Assembly: GCF_014396785.1 (NCBI RefSeq)
Contig: NZ_CP060718.1
Location: forward strand, 323,501-387,500
Direction: 5' to 3'
From: Sphingomonas lutea
Lineage (GTDB): Bacteria; Pseudomonadota; Alphaproteobacteria; Sphingomonadales; Sphingomonadaceae
DNA length: 64,000 nucleotides
Position 1 is the first letter of the stretch. Each line of letters opens with the position of its first letter. The notes under the pieces were generated by a model. That model did not search any database and was not told the DNA's origin. It worked only from the letters and a program-made list of their open reading frames with translations. The translations under genes were made by a program, and so were the position numbers. Of the stretch, positions 18,886 through 27,801 are shown piece by piece.

Positions 18886-19385
18886 GCGAATTTCCCCTCG
18901 GCGATCGCAGGTGCATCGGCGGCTTCGAGCCGCTGCCAAATGACGCGCAGCTCCTTACCCGCATGGGCGGCCGCGTCCGCCGCCACGTCCTCCGCATAGA
19001 GGCTTTCCCGGGCTGCGGCAGTCCAATCGCCGCCGTCCAGCGCGGTCCGCCAGATCTCAATTCGCCGGCTAAGCGCGCCGACCAGACGGCGGACGGTCTT
19101 GCCGAGGGTGGGGTCGCCGAGCCCAAGCTCGCGATGCTCCGACTCCATGACCTCGATGAAGCGCTCAGTCAGCGCGACCGATTCGCGCTGCGCGCCCAGT
19201 TGCTCCAGCCGGATCGTCACCAACGCGGCGATCGTCGACAGTACGCGAAAACGGCCATCGAGGTCGTCGGGCACGCCGCTCGCGACATACCAATGCGCCT
19301 TGCGCGCTTCGCGCGTCACCGCGTCGAACGCGGCAGCGCCGCGCGCCGGGTCGGCTGTTAATCCGGGGAACAGGAAGCGGAGCAT
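18882..19385 (-). CDS. Ubiquinol-cytochrome c chaperone (CBP3-like)
   Basis: Members of this family (CBP3/UQCC1) assist assembly of the cytochrome bc1 complex. The 167-residue product contains HWYVASGVPDDLDGRF and LTERFIEVMESEHRELGLGD, both typical of alphaproteobacterial members. I chose the ATG at 19385, giving MLRFLFPGLTADPARG. The reading frame is open further upstream to 19601, but that part lies opposite bamE and reads as antisense. It forms an operon with the DUF177 gene and is divergent from bamE. Confidence 0.85.
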   Translation of the reverse strand: MLRFLFPGLTADPARGAAAFDAVTREARKAHWYVASGVPDDLDGRFRVLSTIAALVTIRLEQLGAQRESVALTERFIEVMESEHRELGLGDPTLGKTVRRLVGALSRRIEIWRTALDGGDWTAAARESLYAEDVAADAAAHAGKELRVIWQRLEAADAPAIAEGKFA

Positions 19386-19518
19386 AGGGTCTTTGCCTCT
19401 GGCGTGCGGCGGGCTTGCGCCGCCGGTCGCGGCCAGCATATTGAGCGGCGGCGGCGCGCAGGCAAGCCTGCGCATGCCGACGGGACGCCCCCGCAGGGCA
19501 ACGAAAGGTTCGACGATC

Positions 19519-19971
19519 ATGATCTTTGGGCGGTGGAAGCTTGCGGCGATGGCCGTCGCGGCGGTGGCGATGACCGGCTGCGCCGGCGTCAACATGCACA
19601 AGGGCGCAGTGATCGACGATCAGCTGGTCGCGACGATTCAGCCCGGCGTCGACAATAAGGCGTCGGTCGAAAAGCTGCTCGGCCGCCCGTCCTTCACCGG
19701 CCAATTCTCCGACACCGACTGGTATTATGTTGCGCGCGACACCAAGCAGGTCGCCTTCCGCAACCCCAGCGTCCTGCGGCAGACCGCGCTGCTGGTGCGC
19801 TTTGACCAGGGCGGCAACGTCGCCTCGATCCACCGTTCGGGAAAGGAACTGGTGGCATCGGTCGATCCGTCAAATCGCAGGACCCCGACCTTGGGCCGCG
19901 AACGCAGCTTCTTCGACGAGATCTTCGGCAATATTGGCTCGGTCGGCGCGGGCATGGCACCGGGCCAGTAA
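19519..19971 (+). CDS. bamE: Outer-membrane assembly lipoprotein BamE (SmpA/OmlA)
   Basis: BamE is a subunit of the BAM complex that inserts beta-barrel proteins in the outer membrane. The 150-residue product has a lipobox (MTGC, Cys at residue 21) after a short signal. The SmpA/OmlA fold follows, with PGVDNKASVEKLLGRPSF and DTDWYYVARDTKQVAF. It lacks further domains. The gene is divergent from the CBP3 operon, with a 133-base shared control region. Confidence 0.92.
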   Translation: MIFGRWKLAAMAVAAVAMTGCAGVNMHKGAVIDDQLVATIQPGVDNKASVEKLLGRPSFTGQFSDTDWYYVARDTKQVAFRNPSVLRQTALLVRFDQGGNVASIHRSGKELVASVDPSNRRTPTLGRERSFFDEIFGNIGSVGAGMAPGQ

Positions 19972-20013
19972 GCGCCGCTTCCGCGTTTGACGCGAATCTC
20001 CTAAGCCGTCGCG

Positions 20014-20781
20014 ATGACCGCGACGCCTGAAGGCATGACCTACGCCGACTATCTGCGGCTCGACCAGCTGCTGACGGCGCAGCAACCCTTGTCCGACTTG
20101 CACGATGAAATGCTGTTCATCGTCATCCACCAGACCAAAGAGCTGTGGATGAAGCAGATGCTTCATGAGCTGGAGCTGGCGATTCGCTTCGTTGGGGACG
20201 ACCGGCTGGCCGAAGCTTATAAGTCGATGGCGCGGATCAGCCGGATCCAGGCGGTGATGACCTTGTCGTGGGACGTGCTGTCGACCCTGACCCCGGTCGA
20301 TTACCTCAAGTTCCGGCAAGTGCTCGGCACATCGTCGGGATTCCAGTCGGCGCAGTTCCGCGAGCTCGAGTTCCGGCTCGGGCTCAAGGAGGCGAACTTC
20401 GTCAACCATTATGAGGAAGGGAGCGAGGAACGCGCTCGCCTGACCCGTGCGCTGGAAGAGCCGAGCCTGCGCGATGCCGCGCAACAGGCCCTGCAGCGTG
20501 CCGGGTTCGACCTTGGCGACGGCTCGGTGGATGCGCTCGCGGCCGCGTGGCTTCAGGTCTATCGCGACGCCGACCGCTGGTTCGACCTCTACGAGCTGGC
20601 GGAAAAGCTGGTCGATATCGACGATGCGCTTGCCGGCTGGCGGCACAAGCATGTGCTGACGGTCGAACGGATTATCGGCAGCCGCCCGGGCACCGGCGGC
20701 TCAGCTGGCGCGCCTTACTTGCGAGCGACCCTGTCCAAACGCGTGTTCCCCGAATTGTGGGCGCTAAGGACCGATCTTTGA
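20014..20781 (+). CDS. kynA: Tryptophan 2,3-dioxygenase
   Basis: A haem enzyme that oxidises L-tryptophan to N-formylkynurenine, the first step of the kynurenine pathway. The 255-residue product shows MTYADYLRLDQLL, IHQTKELWMKQMLHELE (haem-pocket region) and GTSSGFQSAQFRELEFRLG, all hallmark blocks. It is the first of three overlapping genes for tryptophan breakdown. The formamidase KynB is not next to it. Confidence 0.96.
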   Translation: MTATPEGMTYADYLRLDQLLTAQQPLSDLHDEMLFIVIHQTKELWMKQMLHELELAIRFVGDDRLAEAYKSMARISRIQAVMTLSWDVLSTLTPVDYLKFRQVLGTSSGFQSAQFRELEFRLGLKEANFVNHYEEGSEERARLTRALEEPSLRDAAQQALQRAGFDLGDGSVDALAAAWLQVYRDADRWFDLYELAEKLVDIDDALAGWRHKHVLTVERIIGSRPGTGGSAGAPYLRATLSKRVFPELWALRTDL

Positions 20782-21932
20782 GCTCTAAAGCGCTGTTCTC
20801 GCGAAGCTTGGCGGCCGATCCCGAACGGCTGCACTTCGCCGCGCACAGCCATCATCTATGGCCGGACGCCAGTTACGACGGCCAGGTCGAATGCTGGACC
20901 GACGCCGCGCAGCTGGCCGACCGCAAGTGGGATCGCATCATGGGCGAGGTGTGGCCTGAGGCGCAGCACCATGTCGCACGGGAACTTGGTACCGACGATC
21001 CCGACAGCATCGTCTTTTCGTCCAACACCCACGACTTCCTCGTACGGCTTTTCTCGGCGCGCTCGCGACCAGCGCCCCTCCGGGTGCTGACCAGCGACGG
21101 CGAGTTCCACAGCGCGCGGCGCCAGTTCGCGCGGTGGGAGGAGGCGGGGGAGATCGCGGTCGAGCGCGTTCCCGCCGCGCCGTTTGACGACTTCGCCGAA
21201 CGCTTCCTCGATCGCGCGCGGGCAGGTGGGCACGACCTCATCATGGTCAGCCAGGTCCTGTTCGGCAGCGGTCGCTTGTTCGACCGGGTTGCCGACCTCG
21301 CAGCGCTCGCTGCGCCCGATGGACCGTGGGTCGTCATCGACGGCTATCACGCCTTCATGGCCGTCGAGGCGCCGTTCGATGCGGTATCGGCAAGCTCGGC
21401 CTTCTACCTTGGCGGCGGATATAAATATGCGATGGCCGGGGAAGGGCTTGGCTTCCTCCATGCACCGCCCGGCTTCGGTGCGCGACCGACGATCACCGGA
21501 TGGTATGCGGAGTTTGAGGATTTACGCCTGCCGCCGGGCAGCGTCGGCTATGCCAAGGACGCGCGCCGCTTCCTCGGTGCGACGTTCGATCCGTCCGGGC
21601 TCTATCGCTTCAATGCCGTTCGCCGCATGCTCGACGACAACGCTCTGACGACCGTGCGAATCAGCGCGCATGTCGCTGCGCTTCAGGCACAGTTGCTAGA
21701 CGCGCTACGCGGCGCGGTGGCGGAGGCCGAGTTGCTCAATCCGGTCGACGGCGGCGCGCACGCGCGATTCCTCGCTTTTCGCGACCCCCGGGCGCAGGAT
21801 TGGTACGCGAAGCTCAAGACGCAGAATTGCATCACCGACGTGCGCGGCGACGTGCTTCGCATCGGCTTTGGCATCTACCAGGACGAAGCGGACGTCGATC
21901 GGTTGATCGACCTGTTAAGGAGGCTCGGTTGA
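20778..21932 (+). CDS. Kynureninase-like PLP enzyme (aminotransferase class V fold)
   Basis: The 384-residue product starts at a TTG that overlaps the kynA stop (TTGA). It is a fold-type I PLP protein: VIDGYHAF holds the cofactor-binding aspartate and GGGYKYAMAGEG contains the presumed Schiff-base lysine. Its place between kynA and a carrier, and local similarity to the SYKYLNAG motif of kynureninase, suggest that it splits kynurenine to anthranilate. It is shorter than the usual 410-430 residues and diverges in the N-terminal part, so the assignment is tentative. Confidence 0.7.
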   Translation: MSSKALFSRSLAADPERLHFAAHSHHLWPDASYDGQVECWTDAAQLADRKWDRIMGEVWPEAQHHVARELGTDDPDSIVFSSNTHDFLVRLFSARSRPAPLRVLTSDGEFHSARRQFARWEEAGEIAVERVPAAPFDDFAERFLDRARAGGHDLIMVSQVLFGSGRLFDRVADLAALAAPDGPWVVIDGYHAFMAVEAPFDAVSASSAFYLGGGYKYAMAGEGLGFLHAPPGFGARPTITGWYAEFEDLRLPPGSVGYAKDARRFLGATFDPSGLYRFNAVRRMLDDNALTTVRISAHVAALQAQLLDALRGAVAEAELLNPVDGGAHARFLAFRDPRAQDWYAKLKTQNCITDVRGDVLRIGFGIYQDEADVDRLIDLLRRLG

Positions 21933-23226
21933 ACGCGATCAAATCGGACGTGCCGCGCGGAAGCGGCCTGGTGCTCGCGCTGCTCCTCCTCGCCTACATC
22001 TTCAACTTCCTCGACCGACAGATCCTCGGCATCCTCGCCGGGCCGATCATCGTTGACCTGAAGCTGACCGATGCCGAGTTCGGCGCCATCGCCGGCCTTT
22101 CCTTCGCCATTCTTTATTCGGTGCTCGGCGTCCCCCTCGGCCTTCTTGCCGACCGTACCAGCCGCAGCCGCGTCGTCGCCGGTTCGCTCGTCGTGTGGAG
22201 TGCTTTCACCGCCTTGTGCGGCACTGCGACCAGCTTTGCGCAATTGTTCTTCTACCGGCTCGGCGTCGGCGTCGGTGAAGCCGGCGGGGTTGCGCCATCC
22301 TATGCGCTGATCGCGGATTATTATCCCCCGAACGGCGGGCACGGGCGCTCGCCATCTTCTCGCTCGGCATTCCGCTCGGGCTCGCACTCGGCACGCTGAT
22401 TGGCGCCTACCTTGCCGCCTGGGTGAATTGGCGCGCCGCCTTCCTGACCATGGGCATCGCCGGAATCGCGCTGGCGCCGATCATGCTGTATTTCGTGCGC
22501 GACAAGCCGCGGCCGATCGGTGCCACAAGCGCTCCACTCGCCTCCACCTTCGCGATCATCGCTCGCAAGCCGAGCTTTTGGCTGATGGCGATTGCCGCTT
22601 CGCTAAGCTCGCTCGCCGGCTACGGCCTGGCCTTGTGGACGCCCTCGGTGCTCGAACGCAGCTTCGGCTTCACGTTGATCGAGCGCGGGCAGTTCCTCGC
22701 CGCGATCTTCCTCATCGGCGGCACCGCGGGAGTGTTCGCCGGCGGCTGGCTGGCGGACCGGCTGGGGCAGGGCGACCGGCGCTGGTATGCGCGCCTTCCG
22801 GCGATCGCGTGGCTGATCACCGCACCCTTGTTCGCGTTCGGCCTGTTGTCGACCGACCCGATCTTGGCCTGGGCGCTTCTGCTGATACCCAATGCGCTCA
22901 ACATCCTGTGGCTTGGCCCCGTCACCACCGCCGTCCAGCATCTCGTCGCGGCGCCGATGCGGTCGACCGCTTCGGCGAGCTTTCTGCTGATCAACAACCT
23001 CATCGGCCTGGGTGTCGGCCCGACGCTGATCGGGGCCCTGTCGGAGCTGTTCAAGGCTCGCTTCGGCACCGAGGCGCTGCGCTACGCCGCAGTCAGCGTG
23101 GTCGGCTTCTACGTCCTGGCGGCGTTGCTGATGTTGCTGGCGGTGCGCCGCCTGCGCGACGATTGGGTCGAGGAACCCGTCAGCTCGTATACGGCGAGTA
23201 AGTCCCTGAACGAACGGGACATTTGA
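21929..23226 (+). CDS. MFS transporter, broken by a one-base deletion
   Basis: The TTG start is preceded by AAGGAGG (21917-21923) and overlaps the previous stop. The first half shows LAYIFNFLDRQILGILAGPI and LADRTSRSRVVAGS, the MFS motif region. At the five-C run 22325-22329 the frame breaks. Adding one C restores YYPPERRARALAIFSLGIPLG and joins the second half, which runs to 23226. The restored protein is 432 residues with about 12 helices, of the ACS/spinster-like type. The gene order suggests a substrate from the kynurenine pathway. Confidence 0.8.
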
Positions 23227-23323
23227 GGTTCACCCTAGTGCGGTAGCCTGCAAGGTCTACCCGACAACCTGTGGGAACGGCGCGGCTGACGGGCCGTTCT
23301 TGTCGTTCGGAAGGAGATTTATC

Positions 23324-24925
23324 GTGTTGAATAGGGTGATCCTCGCAGCCGGCGTAGCCGCGCTGGCGATCTCGGCCCCTGCTGGCGCAAAGCCGGACGG
23401 GGATCGTGGTGGCGGCCAGTCCGCCAGAGCCGAACGCGGCGGCGGTGGCGGCCAGAACGTCCAGCGCGCGCACCGCGTTGAACGCCAATCGATGCCGCGC
23501 ATGGAACGGCAGCAACAACGCGCCGAACGTCGCGCTCAGCCGCGCTTCGAACAACGCCAGATGCAACGCGCCGAGCGCCGGGCGATGCCGCGCATGGAAC
23601 GCCAGCAGCAGCGGGCCGAACGTCGCGCTCAGCCGCGTTTCGAACAGCGGCAGCAGCAACGCGCCGAACGTTATGCGGCCTTCCGCCAGGATCGCGCGCA
23701 GAACAATCGGGCCGAGCGGCGTGCCCAGCGCGTTGAACAGCAGCAGCGCTTTGCAAACCGTGTGGAGCGCCAGCAGCGCGCCGAGCGTCGTCAGGAACGC
23801 GTCGAACAGCGGCAGCGGTTCGCCAACCGCATCGATCGTCAGGACCTGCGCAATCAGCGCGTTGCCAACCGGATCGATCGTCAGGACATCCGCAACGAAC
23901 GGTTCGCCAATCGCATCGATCGCCGGGATTTCCGCAATGATCGCGTCGAGTTCCGCAACGATCGCATTCGCGTCGCAAGTGCCCGTTCGGCGCTGGGCTT
24001 CGGCGGCGGCGGCTGCCCGCCGGGATTGGTCAGCAAGGGCTGCGTTCCCCCGGGCCAGCAGTACAGCGCCAATCGCTTCATCGGTGATGCCGACGCTTAC
24101 CGCTACAGCCGCCTTGCGTCGCTCGCGTACAGTCCGCGTTACGAGATCATTGAGCCGTATCGGGCCGCGAGCTTCCTTGGTTCGCCGTTATCGTCGCTTG
24201 CAGGAACATTCTCGCTGATGGCGATGCCGCAGGCCGTGTCCTATCTCTATCCGGATACCGACGATTATTATTATCGTTACGGCAACGGTTATGCCTATCG
24301 CGTCGATCGGGACAATGACCTGATCAGTTACGTGCTTCCGCTGCTCGCGGGTGGTTTCATGCCTGGCCAGTATCTGCCGGCCAGTTACATGAATAGCTAC
24401 GTGCCGGACCATTACGGGTTCAACAGCTTCTATCCGTCGAGTTACGATAGTGCCTACGGCTACGGCTATGGCTACGAGAATCTGTGCAATCGCTACGTGA
24501 ACGGTGTCGTCTATCAGGTGGATTGCAACAGTGGCGTGGTCGAGGATGTGATCCCGCTTTACGCCAGCGGCTATGGCGTGGGTCAGTATTTGCCGGCGTC
24601 CTATGGCACCTACAACGTGCCCTACCAGTATCGCGACATGTATTATAACACGTCCGATTATAACTATTGGTATGCGCCGGGCGCGATCTACCAGGTCGAC
24701 CCGACCAGCCAGTTGATCACGGCGGTGGCGTCGCTTCTGGCGCCGGGCTTCTCGGTCGGTCAGCCGCTTCCTGCGGGTTATGGCATGTACAATGTGCCGC
24801 TGGGCTATCGCGACACTTATTACGATACGCCCAACGCCTGGTACCGTTACAACAACGGCTACATCTACCAGGTCGACCCGACCACGCAGCTGGTGACCGC
24901 GATCGTCGCGTCGATCCTGACCTGA
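23324..24925 (+). CDS. Exported protein with Arg/Gln-rich repeats and four C-terminal modules
   Basis: The 533-residue product (GTG start, AAGGAG seven bases upstream) has a signal peptide ending SAPAGA. Residues about 20-215 are highly basic repeats rich in R, Q, E and N: copies of RMERQQQRAERRAQPRFEQR, then RFANRIDRQD-type units. A short GGGGCPPGLVSKGCVPPGQQ joins them to the C-terminal half, where a roughly 55-residue module appears four times, with cores like YIYQVDPTTQLVTAIV and GQYLPASYGTYNVP. The second half is Tyr-rich and less GC-rich. I do not recognise a named family. Surface or cell-envelope binding is only a guess. Confidence 0.8.
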   Translation: MLNRVILAAGVAALAISAPAGAKPDGDRGGGQSARAERGGGGGQNVQRAHRVERQSMPRMERQQQRAERRAQPRFEQRQMQRAERRAMPRMERQQQRAERRAQPRFEQRQQQRAERYAAFRQDRAQNNRAERRAQRVEQQQRFANRVERQQRAERRQERVEQRQRFANRIDRQDLRNQRVANRIDRQDIRNERFANRIDRRDFRNDRVEFRNDRIRVASARSALGFGGGGCPPGLVSKGCVPPGQQYSANRFIGDADAYRYSRLASLAYSPRYEIIEPYRAASFLGSPLSSLAGTFSLMAMPQAVSYLYPDTDDYYYRYGNGYAYRVDRDNDLISYVLPLLAGGFMPGQYLPASYMNSYVPDHYGFNSFYPSSYDSAYGYGYGYENLCNRYVNGVVYQVDCNSGVVEDVIPLYASGYGVGQYLPASYGTYNVPYQYRDMYYNTSDYNYWYAPGAIYQVDPTSQLITAVASLLAPGFSVGQPLPAGYGMYNVPLGYRDTYYDTPNAWYRYNNGYIYQVDPTTQLVTAIVASILT

Positions 24926-24948
24926 TCGTCCATCAGCCGTTGAACAGA

Positions 24949-24980
24949 ATGGCCCGGCACGCGTTGCCGGGCCATTTCCA
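24949..24980 (+). terminator. Hairpin terminator after the repeat protein
   Basis: An 11-bp perfect stem (ATGGCCCGGCA at 24949-24959, TGCCGGGCCAT at 24965-24975) with a five-base loop is followed by only a short T tract (TTTCC). It lies 24 bases after the stop at 24925. Confidence 0.6.
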
Positions 24981-25009
24981 TGACGAAACGAAAGGGAGGC
25001 CATCCCCGC

Positions 25010-25594
25010 ATGCATAAACATGCCATCGTATCCGCGGTCACCGCGATTCTCGCACTGAGTGCGTGCAATAATGACGACACGGCGGCGACGGGAAACAGCC
25101 CGGTCGCGCAAACCTCGGAAGCGCAGGAAGCGGCGGGCGACAAGGCGATCGCCGCCGGCATTCCGGCTGGCAGCCAGTTCATGGCCGCGGCGAAGGCCGC
25201 AGGCCTCGACCAGACGCTGGCCGGCCCAGGACCCTATACCGTGCTCGTTCCCGTCGATGCCGCCTTTGCGGCCGCGCCGGCCGGGACGTTCGATCCCAAG
25301 CCCGAAAATCGCGCGCGCATCACCGGTGTGCTGACCAACCTCATCCTGCCGGGCACCGTGTTGTCCACCGACATCGACAAAGCGATCGAGGCGGGCAAGG
25401 GCAAGGCCGTGCTTGCAACCATGGGCGGCGGCACGATTACCGCGACCAAGGAAGGCGGCAAAACGGTCTTTACCGACGCGTCGGGCAAGAAAGTGACCGT
25501 TACCGAGGCCGATCAGCGCTTCACCAACGGCGTTGTCCACCAGATCGACGGCGTCCTGATGCCGGCCACCGCGCCAGCCCGCAACGCCTCTTAA
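25010..25594 (+). CDS. Fasciclin-domain lipoprotein
   Basis: The 194-residue protein begins with a lipoprotein signal (ILALSAC, Cys at residue 20), then a short linker and one FAS1 domain (about residues 57-190). FAS1 features are MAAAKAAGLDQTLAGPGPYTVLVPVDAAF and the final FTNGVVHQIDGVLMP. FAS1 domains mediate adhesion or envelope contacts. The ATG at 25010 is chosen because AAAGGGAGG lies about ten bases upstream; an ATG at 24980 falls in the hairpin region and has no such site. Confidence 0.9.
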   Translation: MHKHAIVSAVTAILALSACNNDDTAATGNSPVAQTSEAQEAAGDKAIAAGIPAGSQFMAAAKAAGLDQTLAGPGPYTVLVPVDAAFAAAPAGTFDPKPENRARITGVLTNLILPGTVLSTDIDKAIEAGKGKAVLATMGGGTITATKEGGKTVFTDASGKKVTVTEADQRFTNGVVHQIDGVLMPATAPARNAS

Positions 25595-25741
25595 GCTCGC
25601 TCAATTGCGCCGGCGGCACCTGAGCCGCCGGCGGCCGACCTGCCCGTAACCGACGGAAACTGAACCGAAATGGGCGAGCCCCTGGTGGGGCCGCGCTCAC
25701 AACGATGGTATCTGCCACGCGGCTTGTCGCGAGGGGGCACC

Positions 25742-25933
25742 GTGGACATCAGGCGGAAACGGCCGTCGCCGTTGTTCGGCGCCACCGGGGTCAGCGACGC
25801 CGCATGCAGGATCGAGCAAGCCGCGGACGCGGCACAGGCCCGGGCCGCGGTTACGGCACTCGACGCGGCGATCAAGGACGCGCTCGGCGCCCTCGATCAA
25901 CTTCGTCCCCAGGCGATTCATCGCGCCTGCTGA
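25742..25933 (+). CDS. Possible small protein of 63 residues
   Basis: The GTG at 25742 has GAGGGGG seven bases upstream. The product begins MDIRRKRPSP and continues as a likely amphipathic helix pair (AACRIEQAADAAQARAAVTA). It is the only plausible coding sequence I see in the 423-base gap between the fasciclin gene and dnaN. It has no recognisable family, and other frames are also open, so this is a weak call. The remaining part of the gap (25595-25741) shows nothing I can name. Confidence 0.3.
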   Translation: MDIRRKRPSPLFGATGVSDAACRIEQAADAAQARAAVTALDAAIKDALGALDQLRPQAIHRAC

Positions 25934-25950
25934 ATTTCGGCCTGCGCCCA

Positions 25951-25979
25951 CTGGAACGCTCAAATCGTCCCGCTATAAC
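25951..25979 (+). promoter_or_regulatory. Candidate dnaN promoter
   Basis: CTGGAA (25951-25956) and TATAAC (25974-25979) are spaced by 17 bases and lie 38 bases before the dnaN ATG. The pair is a fair match to a housekeeping promoter. Confidence 0.4.
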
Positions 25980-26017
25980 CTCGTCCAACGCGAGCTAAAC
26001 TCAGGGCGGATGGGGCA

Positions 26018-27120
26018 ATGAAAGCGACGATCGAGCGGGCGACATTCCTGAAGTGCCTGGGCCACGTCCAGTCGGTCGTCGAGCGACGCAACACGATCCC
26101 GATCCTGTCCAACGTGCTGATGGAAGCGCGCGACGACGGATCGATCCGGCTGATGGCCACGGACCTCGACCTGCAGATCGATGAAAGCGTGCCGGCCAAC
26201 GTCACGCAGGCGGGGGCAACGACGGTTTCCGCCCACACCTTGTTCGACATCGTCCGCAAGCTGCCCGAAGGCAGCCAGGTCGAAATCACCGCTGCCGAAG
26301 GAAAAATGCAGGTCGTCGCCGGGCGCGCCAGGTTCAACTTGTCGACGCTGCCCCGCGACGATTTCCCGGTGATTGCCGAAGGCGAGCTTCCGACCCGCTT
26401 CGAACTGCCCGCCGCGACGCTCCGCCAGATTATCGAGAAGACGCGCTTCGCCATCTCAAGCGAGGAGACGCGCTATTATTTGATGGGGATCTTCTTCCAC
26501 ATCGTCGATGAGCAGCTGCGCGCCGCCGCGACTGACGGCCACCGTCTTGCCCGGGTGACGGTCGCGCGGCCCGACGGCGCCGAAGGGATGCCCGACGTCA
26601 TCGTCCCACGGAAGTGCGTGGCCGAGCTTTATCGCCTGCTCGAAGAACTCGAAGGCACGGTCGAAGTCTCGCTGTCCCCGACCAAGGTCCGGTTCGGGCT
26701 GGGCAGCGCGGTGCTGACCAGCAAGCTGATCGACGGCACCTTCCCCGATTACAATCGCGTCATCCCGACCGGCAACGACAAGTTGCTCAAGCTCGATCCC
26801 AAGAGCTTTTCGGCGGGTGTCGATCGCGTCTCGACCATCGCCAGCGAGAAGACGCGCGCGGTCAAGATCAGCGTCGACCGCGACAAGGTCACGTTGTCGG
26901 TCACCAGCCCCGAAAACGGCGTCGCGACCGAGGAGCTGGCGGCCGACTACGGCTCGGACGGGATCGAGATCGGCTTCAACGCGCGCTACCTGCTCGACAT
27001 CCTCGGGAGATCGACGGCGACACGGTCGAAGTGCACCTCGCCGACGCCGCCGCCCCGACGCTGCTGCGCGAAAACGACAAGTCGAACGCGCTCTACGTCC
27101 TCATGCCGATGCGGGTCTGA
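26018..27120 (+). CDS. dnaN: DNA polymerase III beta subunit (sliding clamp), with an apparent frameshift
   Basis: The clamp tethers the replicative polymerase to DNA. The product begins MKATIERATFLKCLGHVQSV and contains all three clamp repeats (for example TDLDLQIDESVPANV, AATDGHRLARVTV and NARYLLDILG). The frame breaks at the GGG at 27005-27007. Adding one G restores LGEIDGDTVEVHLADAA and ends at LMPMRV (27120), the usual C-terminus, for 367 residues. Without that base the frame runs into the next gene as a false fusion. Because dnaN is essential, a sequencing error is most likely. Confidence 0.93.
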
Positions 27121-27130
27121 GGCGCCGCAG

Positions 27131-27757
27131 GTGGACGTCGAGGTCGAGAACCCGCACGACCACGTCGCACATCGCACGGGCCATAAATGGCTCGACAAGG
27201 TTCTGCCGATCTCTGCGCTGTTCGTCTCCTTCCTGTCGATCCTGATTGCCTACCACCACGGCGAAGTGATGCAGGACTTGGTGCGTCAGAATGAACGGCT
27301 CGTGCAGGCCAATTCGCTTCCCTACCTGCAATTGTACGGCAGCAATTCGGTCAATGCGGGCAGTTACAGCGCCATTTTCAGTGCCAGCAACGAGGGCATT
27401 GGGCCTGCCGAGATTCGCTCGGTCCAGGTGCTTGTGGATGGAAAGCCGGTCAGCTCTTATGGGCAGATCCTGCGCGAATGTTGCGGCATCCGAGACTATT
27501 CCAACGTGTCGACTTCGACACTGCTCGGTCGCATGATTCGGCCCGGGGCCGCGATCCAGTACATCAACATGACCTCGTCCGGATCCGAACGTGACCGGGC
27601 GTTCCTCGTCGATCGCGCGCGGCAGGCAGATCGGATCGAGACCCGCCTGTGCTACTGCTCGGTGTTCGACGAGTGCTGGACAGTGACTTCGCGCGGGATG
27701 AGCCCGCCTGCGCGTGTCGACCAATGTACGAGGCCGGAACCCCAATACCGCACGTGA
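27131..27757 (+). CDS. Single-span membrane protein between dnaN and recF
   Basis: A 208-residue protein from a GTG ten bases after the dnaN stop. A short charged N-terminus is followed by one membrane helix (about residues 24-43, VLPISALFVSFLSILIAYHH) and a coiled segment, then a beta-rich domain (PYLQLYGSNSVNAGSYSAIF, VQVLVDGKPVSSYGQIL) with several cysteines (CCGIRDYS, CYCSVFDECW). No family is recognised. Its base composition is less GC-rich than dnaN and recF, so it may have been inserted into the replication cluster. Confidence 0.7.
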   Translation: MDVEVENPHDHVAHRTGHKWLDKVLPISALFVSFLSILIAYHHGEVMQDLVRQNERLVQANSLPYLQLYGSNSVNAGSYSAIFSASNEGIGPAEIRSVQVLVDGKPVSSYGQILRECCGIRDYSNVSTSTLLGRMIRPGAAIQYINMTSSGSERDRAFLVDRARQADRIETRLCYCSVFDECWTVTSRGMSPPARVDQCTRPEPQYRT

Positions 27758-27801
27758 TGCCGGCATCGACCGGGCTGGGCGATCGCGGCTAAGCCGGCCC
27801 C

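Noticed and set aside
23480..23960. CRISPR-like or tandem non-coding repeats
   Set aside because: The repeats are coding, imperfect and in frame with a signal-peptide protein.
25595..26017. Replication origin next to dnaN
   Set aside because: No DnaA-box cluster or AT-rich unwinding region was seen, and dnaA is not in the window.
26018..27757. A 579-residue fusion of the sliding clamp with a membrane protein
   Set aside because: The clamp sequence becomes nonsense after residue 330 and the normal clamp end is present in another frame. A one-base error explains it.
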